Origin: Tretioscincus oriximinensis
Lineage: Eukaryota; Chordata; Lepidosauria; Squamata; Gymnophthalmidae
DNA length: 64,000 nt
NCBI GenBank assembly: GCA_022410635.1
Contig: JAJVDF010000003.1
Location: 124,001 to 188,000, forward strand
Direction of reading: 5' to 3'
Below the pieces are notes generated by a model. It worked only from the letters and a program-made list of their open reading frames with translations. It was not told the origin of the DNA and did not search any database. How positions within the stretch are numbered: position 1 is the stretch's first letter; the number at the start of each line of letters is the position of its first letter. A program made the translations under genes and the position numbers. Below, one piece after another: positions 25,896-37,800 of the stretch.

Positions 25896-28800
25896 TACTA
25901 CTATTACTATTACTACTATTACTACTATTACTACTATTAACTATATTATTACTACTACTACTACTATTAACTATTATTATTAATTATTCGTGTAAATGAA
26001 TTAAGTTTTAGACACTGTTAGCATCAGATTCTTCTGGTGATTGCTAATGTGCAAGAGTCTAAGCATAAATACTTTAAGCTGCCACTGGAACTTAAGTAGC
26101 ATACATGCGTATCTTCATTTCAGGATTCTTACAAATCTCAAAATCACAACCAGTATATGCTTGTTTCCAACTTGGGTGGGCTAAGTCATTGTTTGAGCCA
26201 GTTAAATAATTTTGAGCTATCAATGGCTACTATGAGGATAATTAAAAGGTTAAGGTTATAGCAGAATTGAAGAAGTTCCAGAAAAGAGTGACAAAGATTA
26301 TCAATGAGCTGCATAACCTTCTCTACAAGGAAAGGTTGCAACATTTGAGGTAAGTAAAAGAGAACATGACCAAATTGTATATAAAAAAAATAAAGGCATT
26401 AAAGAGATATTTTTACCCCTTGCCCCAAATACTAGAACCAGAAGTCAAACCACAGATGTGATTTGGAATGATTTTAAAAAATAATATAGACTAATTGGTA
26501 GAAATCAGTGCTATCAATGACTATTAGTCCTGGATATTATTCTTGGAATACTGCTATTCCTCTAAAGGATGGCTGCTCGCAGACTGTGATGAGTGACTGC
26601 TGGTGAGAATATACTGCTAGACTAAATGATTAGGGATCTCAAGGGAGCACTTATTTTATGTTTTATGTTCTGTTATTATAAAAGCAGACTCACAAAGGTC
26701 ATATTACAGTAATCCAAGCATGAAATTGCAACTAAAAATTAAAAACACTACTACTACTACTAGTAGTAGTGATAGTAGTAGTAGTAGNAGAAGAAGAAGA
26801 AGAGAGGTTTTTACACCCCATTTTTCTCAATCCAANGGGAAACAAAGCAGCTTACATATTCTTCCATTCTTCTCTTCGCAACAGTTATCTGGTGAAGTAA
26901 GTGGGGCTGAGAGAGTTCTGAAGAACTCTCAAGGTCAAATCCAAGGTTACCCAACTGGCTTTTGTAGAGGAGTGCGGAATCGAAGTGGGAGACTTCCAAA
27001 TAAGAGTCTGACCAATATTCGACATTAGGTCACTAGCTGGAATATTTCTGGGCTCTAGCTTGGAAAAAGAGCCTGGCATGTAGATGGCTAAGCTCTGTAC
27101 TGAGATATAACCTAGAAAAAGACTCAGTTATAGAGGTTAATTAAGCCTCAAGTGGCAGTGATGATTCCAAGAAATATCCCCATTCTACGTGTCTATTTCC
27201 TATCTACAATGGGAAATTCTCTGAAATTTAGACACTTCCTTTTGCTATTTTAGCTATTGCTGAATTAATATCAGCAGTGATCCACACATGGCACTGAGAG
27301 AATTGAGGAAGTTATGATTGAAATACTTGCTNTTATGTTCACAATCTGCATTTTGATTTACAGTGGGTTAAAGATTTTAAAAGGAAACTAAAGCAAGTCA
27401 TCCTGGTAGGCTGTCTCCCAATATCCAGTTGTCTCATTATGTACACTATCATTAGATAATTTGTGGNTGGGTAGGCGCATGGGTGGGTGGGAAGCACTGT
27501 AAACATTTTAGTAGTACAATCTTATAGATGATGTACCAGTTGCAAACAATAACAATACGGCCTGCTTCCGATTTCTCATCTTCCAGCAGAATTTCTGTTT
27601 CCGGTTTTATGGCTCTTAGTTGTATTGTTGTCTGCTTTCCTAGGCTGTTTTTTCATGATGACAAGTGCTTACTATAAAAGCTTGGATGCCCAGTAGCAAA
27701 AGGAAGCTGGAAGTAGCAGCAGCAACAGTAGCCCAAATGTGAGGAGGGTGAAATGGAGCTGTTGTGCTAGTGGCGTGGCTTGCTGGGAATTGTAGCCCGT
27801 GCAGCAGGCAGCCTCTTCCAACCAGCCAGTGCGGGAGCCTGCCTTGCGGACTACAGTTCCCAGCCTTCACTGCAGCTAGCCATGGAGGGAGGATGCTTCT
27901 TTAGCTAATCTATGTCCAATCCCTCTCACAAAAATGTTTTCTGCTTACAGAAACAGACAGGACTTTGGGACCCTTTTATAAATAACTAGGAGGTTTTTGC
28001 CTCTAAGTAGAAATGTATATGACATGTCAAATTTAAAAGAAAGTCCAATGAATTTGGGCGGTTTCCATTTTCAGAACTGGCAAGGGAACTGGATTTCACA
28101 GAAGAACAAATTCATCAGATCCGAATTGAAAATCCTAATTCGTTGCAGGATCAAAGCCATGCCCTGTTGAAATATTGGTTGGACAGAGATGGAAAACATG
28201 CTACGGGTATGCTAAATTTCTTCAGATATTGTTATTTTCCTTGTGAAAGGTGTCAGATATATATATAATGAAAAAAGATGCACCCTAAACCTAGGGGCAG
28301 CTTGAGTGCATTGTAATTGTGTACGGAGGGAAAGAGAGCTAAAAGGAAGTGATAACAAAGGCCAAAATTGGGCGAACTAATTGTAAAAGGACTATGCTAA
28401 GACTATAATTCCATATAAACCCAAAGGAAAATGATACTGAGGCCCTGACAACCAAAAGTTTTTAGAGTCACACATAGCTAGTAATTTCGGGAAAGATTAT
28501 TTCTTTTATTTGACTCTTCAATAATTTCTAAATTAAGTTCACCACTCCAGTAGTTTAGCAAGCAAGTTGTACAACTTTTAACATTTTACAAGTTCCTTCC
28601 CCATTGTCAACAACCAATCACTGCATTTCAATTAAATGCACTTCAATTAAATGCACTTCAATTTAAGCAAGTGCAAAGTCATGCACATTGGGCAAAGAAT
28701 CCCAGTTACTCCTACCACCTGATGGGAACCAAGCTTTCTGTGACGGAGCAGGAAAAGGATCTTGGGTTGTTGGTGGACAATTCAATGAAGATGCCAACCC

Positions 28801-31800
28801 AGTGTGCAGCAGCAGTAGCAGCAAAAAAAGGCAAATTCCATGTTGGGGATAATTAGGAAAGGAATTGAAAACAAGTCAAGTATTGTTTTGCCTCTTTATA
28901 AATCTGTGGTGAGNCTACATTTGGAATATTGTGTTTAGTTCTGGTCACCACATCTCAAGAGAGATATTGTGGAACTACAAAGTTGCAGAAAAGGGCAACA
29001 AGAATGATTAAGGCTCTGGAGCACCTCACTTATGAAGCCAGGCTGCAACGTCTGGGTCTCTTCAGCCTTGAAAGGCAACGTTTGAGAGGTGATCTGATTG
29101 AAGTGTACAAAATCATGCATGGGATGGATAAGGTGAATAGAGAAAAAATGTTTTCTCTNTCGCACAACCCTAGGACCAGAGGACACTCCTTAAAACTGAT
29201 GGGTAGAAAAGTGAGAACAGACAAAGGAAAGTATTTCTTCAGAGGGTCATTGGCCTGTGAAATTCCCTTCTAAAAGAGGTGGTGGTAGCTAACAGCTTGG
29301 ATAGTTTCAAGACAGGACTAGACAGATTTATGGACACCAAGAGTATAAATAGGTACTAGAATGGATATCTGGATGTTGCCTCCGGGATGGAGTAACAGGC
29401 AGGACTCCTGAAATACCATTTGCAGGACGTCATGAACAGTTGCATATTTTGCTTTCCTCTGTTCAGACTGCCCAGGTGCATCTGGTGGGCCTTTGTATGA
29501 GACAGAATGCTGGACTAGATGGGCTCTGGCCTGATCCTGTATGGCTCTTCTTATGTTCTTATGTTCTTAATCAGCTATGTGCATTTTCCCTCCAGAGGTT
29601 AATGTGATTAAAACCTTCAATAGTGAAGCCCCACAGTCAGGATATTAATTCCTGACAACTGTCAACAAAAAAAGTACATCACCCTCCTTCCCCCCAACAA
29701 AAANGGACAGAAGTGCTTCAGCTTTAATTGGTGTGGATAAGAGAAAACTTTAGAAGCTTATAATGTCTTCAACATCTGGTGTAATTTCTATTTTTCCACG
29801 TTCATTAAAGCTGTANCTCTCCTGTTCTGGCTTTTTAATACATACAGTATATAGCAATACTAGTAATAGAACAAGAAGTATGAGGATGAAGATTTCGAGA
29901 ATAAAATGCTGTAGCAGAAATGCAATTTGCTGAGCAAATAAAGTGATTTCAGAGCACCTAGAGTGGAAAAAGGGACATTTCACTGTGTGTGTCCCTTTCA
30001 CTTTAAAATAATGATGCTGACTGTGGAGGCGTAATGTGTTGTTTTATTACCTTGAAAATACTCTAGATGATAAGCAAGAGAGCTCATCCATTCCACAACT
30101 ACTGACAAAAGAGTTACTTTGCCCAAGGAAAGTGAAGGAGAGAGTAAGAGCAAACCCACCATCAGCTTCTATGATGATGACCTGACTTCAGCAGAATGAA
30201 TCTGAAATAGTTGCATTATGTAAACCTCTCTGGGATCTACAAATGCAAATGAAATTAAACAAAAGTTTAAGTAAAGTTTTCCTTTTTCCTCATCACAGAT
30301 TCAAGTCTCACAGAGTGTCTTACAAAAATCAACCGTATGGATATTGTTCATCTAATGGAGAATAGTATGGACATGCCCCGTGACCATAATCGCACCTACA
30401 CTGAAATTGAACAAACAATAGGACTGGATCATAGTGAAGGTAAGCTACTTGTTCTACATTTGAGGTTTCTGGTTCTGCAGCATTTACATTACTTTAATTG
30501 AGCCATGTATGCAAATTCCCTATTGGCATCTTGCATGTTCACAAATTGGAAAAGAGAAGGATTTTGTCAGGAATGTGAGAGTTAAGGAAAAACACAAATA
30601 ACTTCTCCCCTATTCAGCAGAGTGGAGTCTGCTAGCCACAGCATCAAACACAGAAAAAAAAACCCAGATGAGACTTGAAAAGTTTATCTTAAGTTCCCCC
30701 AAACTGAAAGGCACTTCAGTCCATTTTTAATTAAAGCAAAAATACTGGTACTTACAAGTGAACAAAAACGTTTGTTAGCTTCACAAACTTTCAGGTATAG
30801 CAGAAAAATAACTCAGAAGGAAAACATATTTACAGCAGCAATGCCATCAGGCCATAAACACACTCNGGACCTCAGCAATGCGGAGCAGGAGCTTCATACA
30901 AACATCAGCAGAGCAGCATGTCTCCACATATCTGATTAGTCTGCCCAAATACCAGGGGAATGCATACTCCTTAAATATTTGTGAAGATCAATCAGTTTGG
31001 ATATCACGTACTTCACGTCCCCCTCATACACTTACAAATCAGATACAGGTGATTTAAACTGATAGAAACAAAGGAATGTATTCCAAACTGAATATGACTC
31101 AGCATTTTTACAAACCTTAACAGGACCCCGGAAAGCGTTGCTCGGGCTGCAGCCGTCAACTCTGACGGCTCCTTTTCCTTTAAAATCCTGGATTTTTACA
31201 TTCCCTGATGCAGCATCGGGGAATGTAAAAATCCGGGATTTTATCTTAAAACCTGGAGGGGACTATATTTTAGTCCCCCAAACCGGAATTGTCCCACCTT
31301 CCCGGGNCGTATGGTAACCCTAATTTTAGATATTTGGGGGGGAAGGAGGGAGAGATTATAGCACTTGTGACTTCACAACAACAGTGCCAAATTGCTGTTT
31401 CATGCATAGGAATAGCAGTTAGAAGCTAAATATGGTCAAGTCTTTTCCCTAATTGACCTAATTGGCTCTTTTTGGTNCCACCCAATTACATACCTCTGCT
31501 ATTAATAAGAAATGCACAGACGAATCCAACATTCCAAGGATCTTTGTAGACCAATGATAAGGCCCAGAATGTTGGACTTGGTATGCATGTGCCCTCAGTG
31601 ACAACACTATAGACTGCCTGCCCAACATGGCTAAGAAGGCAGCCTCCGATCCCTGGACCCAGATCCACTGTTGCCGCCATCCAATCAATGCCCATGGCCT
31701 GCCATGGCCAATGCTTATAACCTTTAACCCACTATGCTGCACCAGCACATATGAGAGAGGGGGAGCCACAGCTGGGAGGCACCTTACTTGCTGGTCTCAG

Positions 31801-34800
31801 CTATGTCCAAGGAGGGGGGGCAAGAGCAACTTCCTCTCACTGCCTCAGATGCCAACAAGCCAAGCCTGGTTTTGCAGGCTTAGCCTACTTGTGAGTAAAT
31901 GTTTAAGGGAGCGGTGTCCAAAAGAGTTAGGTCTGTTAGAGAAAGCAAGCATCTAACATTTTTGGCCTCTAACCATCATTTGTATTTGATGAGCAACAGT
32001 TTGGCACATTGCTAGTTCTGACCTTTAGCTGTGCTAATGACATCTCTGCTCCATAATATCTGGGGGAGCTATGGTAATTTGGCTATCCCAGGAGAAAGAA
32101 GAAAACTGGGTGATTGTTATTGTTGCTGTTGTTTTTCTTCATAGGGTTTTCTGCACTCCAAGAAGATATACACAGCTCAGAAGCTAAAAAAGAACTTTCT
32201 TTTTCAAAAGAAAGGGAGGCATCTGATCATCCTCCCTTTGTCTCTGAGGAAGACATTTCTGCCAGCTACTCATCTTTGCCTGAAAGCACACCCAAGAATG
32301 AGACAGAAGTATCTCTTACAGAACTGTTACGACAAGCACACAGAGATCAAGTGGAAGCTGAATTCTCAGGGAATCCTCAAAAACTGCAAGAAGAATCAGC
32401 CCAAGAATACTCGTAAGCATCCCAAGAATGATGCTAAATTTGTGAATTTTAAAGTAAATATTCTAAACACAAATGGAGAGGGCCAAAAATTTGGCTGGTG
32501 GGTTTTGGGGGCTCCTGGGGCCTGCTTGGGAGGGGGCAGGGCATTTTGATGGGTGCTTGGGGGGAGGGGACTGCCGGGGAGGAACAGAAGTGGCCAGAAT
32601 AGCAGCATGGTGGCTGCCAACATTCCTGCGTTTCAGCAATGTGGAGGCTTGCTGTCCTGGATATTTGGGAGCTTTCTTGTCTATCTCCTTCACTCGGGAA
32701 TGAAGCTGAACGTAAGGGTGGGGCCAGGCCCATTTTGTGGGTGGGTTGCAACTCCAGAGCGAAGTGGACAGTCAAGAGAACTCATCCAGAATGCTGCTGC
32801 CAGCCAAGCTGCTGTTGTAGGCATTTATTTTGCTTGCAGTGCGGCAAGGGTGAGGTGAGGGAGGTGTGTGTGTGTGTGTGTGCTGAGGCTTTATCCCAGA
32901 GCAGCCTCCTTTAGCACTCCACCCCTGGGCACCAGCACCCCTCCCTTCCTCCCCTCCTTTTCTCCCTGCCATTTCCCATTTCCCTCCTTCCTCTTTCTCC
33001 CCATCTCTTCCTTCCTATCTGCCAAAAGAGAGCAAGGCAAAGGTCCTGTCCCGGGGATCCCTAATCCGCATAAGCCAGAAAAGTCATATTTAAAGGTTGT
33101 TAATTGGACATGGATTGGGATATTAGTGTCTTCTTATTACCTCCTCTGATTTTCACAAGGGTTTGTAATATGATTTAAAATGTTTTACAATGCCTCTAGC
33201 TTAAATGTAACACATTTTAAAGCATATAACTGAGTCNCATGCAAAGCAGACATAAATCACTTTTGTGCATTCTTTCAATGATTAAGATTTTTTTTTACAA
33301 ATAAGTATTATAAAATACATTTTATGTTCCTTGCTCTCTTTTTAAATGATTAATCTTTGTGCTGTAGTTTAATAAATTACGGTACCTTCTTCATTCAGAA
33401 AAGGAAATTACAATAGAAATATGTCGTTGAATATTTTACTAGATGTCCAAGGAGGAATAAAATATTTTAAAACTGCTTTCTTAAATCTTTTAATTCATAG
33501 CATTACAACTGCTGGAACTACAGATGCACCAAAGGTTGAAAAAACAATAAGCCCTGTGTGTGAAAAGTCTAAGGGTTCTCCTGGTGGTTNTGAGGATCTT
33601 CAAAGCCCATACCTTCATTCCCCAACAGCTAGTGAGCGAACTGATTCTCCCATTGTGCAAGAACCTGAGGAACACAACTTCTATCATGAAGATCTATCTC
33701 CACGGAAAAATAGCCTAGTGATCATTGAGTCAACTGATGAGAATGAAGAGATTTTGGAAAGACATGAAGAAGAAGCATTGGAAAAGGTAAATATCTCCAA
33801 AGTTGTATCACATGGTTAGTCCTAAGGTGCACCTAATACCCTTAAGGTTAACCAAAACCAGCATTTGGAAAGAAATGAGTAGATAGTAAATAACAGAGGT
33901 GCTTTATAACTGAAACCTATATTCAAAGTGCAAATGAGGTATAAAAAGATGTAGTTTCCTGAACTATTTAAACGTAACACAGACTGCTGGGCACACCTCC
34001 TAGCATATAAACAAATCCCATATAAACAAATCATGTCAGGTCCCTAGTGGATAAAGGTTAAACATTATCATCCCAATATTCAAAAAGGGAAAAAACATGG
34101 ATCCACAAAATTAACATCCCATAGGTCTAATTAATATAGTAGCAAAAATTTATGCAAAGCACCTACTTAGTAAGGTTGAGTCCTGGGCCATAGAAAATTC
34201 TATACTAACTGAAGAGCAAACTGGCTTCCACTATGGCGGTCAACTATAGGTAACTGTTTCGTGCTGCAACACCTAGTTCAGAAATATACCAATGCATTCA
34301 TTGATCTTTCAGCCGCTTTTGACGGTATAAACAGGAATATTTTATGAGCCAAACTTGCTGACACAAATATTGACTCCAGGCTACTGATGTTAATAATTAC
34401 CATGTACTCAGAAACTGTGATAAAAGTACGAGCGGAGCCCTGACACAAGGAGTTAAGACATTGGTAGGATGGCCAGATCCATAGTTTGATGCAATGTGAT
34501 TTTTATCTCAATTCTATGCTTTATACTTGGTACACGATTTTATAGGTAAGCAAAAAGACAAGTAACAAGCGGTTTCCTAAGGCTACAAATTTAAAGTCAA
34601 TGTCACTATGTAATGTTACGACCAAGACAAAAGTCTACAGCTTCTAGCAGTTGTATGGTTTTAAATTTGCATAAGAAAGGGTGCTGTACTATTCATTGAT
34701 ACCTACCATATCTGTATGATGAGAGCAATGCTTCCATACTTCCACTAGGAGCTAGCGAAGGAATTAGGTGAGCTAGAGGCCAGCTCAGATGAGGAGGAGA

Positions 34801-37800
34801 TGGTAACTACCAGGGTCGTTCGCCGCCGGGTAATTATTCAGGTACAACATTGAACTACTGCACGTGCCAGAGGCAGTGATGTCCTGGTTACACCTTTAGT
34901 ACATACCCCTGACTAAGCAATGATCCTTGAACAACTCCTTGGCTGGTATTGCGTTGATGAGTTTGGCATGTTGCTGAATAATGCATGTCCACTGAATAAC
35001 CTTTTGGGGTTTGATTTGGGAAGGAAAGGAAAATCCAGCAAAGTTATCAACTAATGTGCACTTTAAAGAAGAATGTTCTACTGCCTTCCAAGAGTTTGGA
35101 CACTTTGATTTGCTGCTTCAGTATCTCCTACTGTCAGTTACATTCTTTCTGTTTGCCTATTGATAAAAGGATTCTTTGCATGTGTTTAAAAACTCTTTGG
35201 CAGACTCCTCTAATCCAACTTTCCTTTTTTAATCAGTTATTTCTTTTAGATTATTGCTTTAACCATTTTTTNAAAAAATAAAAAACAGTTATTATGATTT
35301 GTTTATTTTGTACCATTTCTTTTAAGGATCCATACTTATAATACAAATTCTGTTTTTATCCAACAGGCTGACGATATCCCTGAAATACCCCCCGAAGCTG
35401 TAACAGAGGAGCAGTACACAGATGAGCATGGTCACATTGTAGTGAAGAAGGTACAATTTAAAACAAATTCTTTTCGACATCAGTCATTTACACAGTTAGG
35501 GTGTATATAAGAACATAAGAGGAGCCCTGCTGATTCAAAGTGTAGTCTTTCTGACATTGTGGCCCACCGATTGCACCTTGACATCCCAAGCAGAAAGAAT
35601 TGCACTAGGGACACTAGGGCAGTCTCAAGGAGAAGGAGACAAAAGTGTCACCTGTTGGCAGTATCAAGCCATCCATCCTAATAACTATTGATACCCTTGG
35701 CTTCCGTGAATTTGTCTAGTCTTGACTTAAAGCTATTCAGGCTGCTACTTATCACCACCTCTTCTGGAAGTAGATTCCATAGATTCATACTTTCCCTTGT
35801 CTTAACTCTTCTGCCCATCAGCTTCAAGGAGTGTCCTCTGGCTCTAGTGTTGTATGATAAAGAAAGTATTTTTTTTCTCTGTTCACCTTATCCATCGCAT
35901 GCATGATTGAGTTTAATCTTGTCCTTAATAAACATGAATTAATAAATAATGAAATTAGTAGTGAGGAAGAATTCTGGCAGTGTTCCTCTAACAACTTCTC
36001 TACATCTCAGCACTCAGACACACCTGACGTATCCAGTATTCTTCTTGGAAGAACATAGGTAATGGCTGAGGTGTGTGCTCATTTTCTGTGCTAACTGAAG
36101 TTGATCCTAAATTGAAACAGTAAGTTGGGGGAAGAAATCCCCACTGCAATCTCACCAAATTTTGCTCAAGGAATGACCTGTGTTTATACGTTAGCTTCCA
36201 CTGTCATGTGAAACCTGTGTTGTCTTATGCTCATCCAACTGTTGAAACGAGTGTTGTGATTTCCCTAACCTACATGTTGTCCCTTTTCTTTTTCTCCAGG
36301 TCACTAGAAAAATCATCAGACGATTTGTATTGCCAGATGGAACTGAAAAGGAAGAAGTTGTGATGCAAGGAGAACCACAGGAACCTGTTAAGGTTGAAGA
36401 GGGAGATGGCTTCTCCAAAGTCATAAAGAGAGTGGTTCTGAAGAGTGATAGTGAACAATCAGAGGTTAGGCTACTGCATTTAAATGCATATGCAGGTGTT
36501 GTTTTTGAGATGTTAGACAAGTTCATGGAAGCCAAAAGTATAAATAGGTACTAGGATGGATCTTTTGATACTACCCCTGGGATGAGCAGCAAGCATGATT
36601 CCTAAAGTACCATTTGCAGGGAGTTGAGAACAGGTGAGGGTTTTGCCTTCTTCTGCTTCCCAGGGGCAATTGGTGCGCCACTGTGTAAGAATGATGAGCT
36701 TTTATGTCTCCTAATATGGCAATCCCTGTATGATAAGGGAGCAAATGCATTTTCATTTCCGCTTAGAGAGGATTCCCATGTATTTTATAATATCAAAATC
36801 ATATCAGGACTAACTAGCTCCCTAGAGAGAGACTGGATTTGATTCCAAGAGGAAATTAAAGAGCCCAAAATTGTTTATTTTATTTGCTATTTACCAGGTG
36901 ACTTTTTCTGAACCAAGTGTCTTGCCCAGTGCCTCAGAATTTCAGGCTGAACCAGTGGAAGGACGTAAGGTCAGCAAAGTGGTGAAGACAACTGTTGTTC
37001 ATGGAGAGCGGATGGAGAAGCACCATGGAGATGCTAGTTTAGCAACTGATCTTCCGTCAGCCAAAGATGACTTTGAAGAGGTAAATTTCAAAGAAATAGC
37101 TGTGTTAGTCTTAGTCATTTTGAAATGGTAGTTTTGATTCTTTGTTCTAATTGTATTTTTTGCTTTTGTAACTCTCCTTTTCTCCACAGAGGACCAAGTA
37201 AAGAAACATTATTCTCTTTCCCTCAATTTTATTCTGCTAGATTAAAAACAAATTAAATTCAGAAACACTAACTAAATCTACATTCTTCCATCCCATGAGA
37301 GAACAGAATTGTAGTCAAGAGTTCCCAATTGCTAATCAATGTTTTGATTACTGTACCACATTGACTATCCAGTTTCTTTCACTTTGGAAAATTATTTTGC
37401 AGACATTCAAAGGAAGATCACACGTGCACAGTAAATAGTAGTAATAAATTGTCAATTCTGAAAGTGGAGAGAAATAAAATAAAACCTGGAATGCTCCAAT
37501 GTTTAGTACTGTGACCAATGGTTGTTAATTTATTCATAAATGTAGGATAATTTACCACAATATGTAGGAGTAGTTATCAATGTTTGCTGATGGCATTGGA
37601 ATAGTTAAAATAGAACTGTAAGGCTCTGGTACATTGCTAGCCACCATCACCCCCACATGATTCAATCTCTGAGTAGCCGGAGCCAGTGGGTTGGTCAATT
37701 CCTTTCATGGGTCCTGTGCCTTGGCATTTCTACCTTGCAGTCTTGGTGCCCCAGCTGTCTATGCCGGCATTTGGCTAGTCAGCGCCTCTTACTGTCTGAT

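Noticed and set aside
28929..29273. A host gene of 114 codons
   Set aside because: It is the C-terminus of a 5'-truncated LINE, with the LINE 3' UTR directly after it.
32396..33149. Cluster of overlapping frames on both strands after exon 14
   Set aside because: Explained by the GC-rich composition; no consistent splice sites or recognisable motifs.
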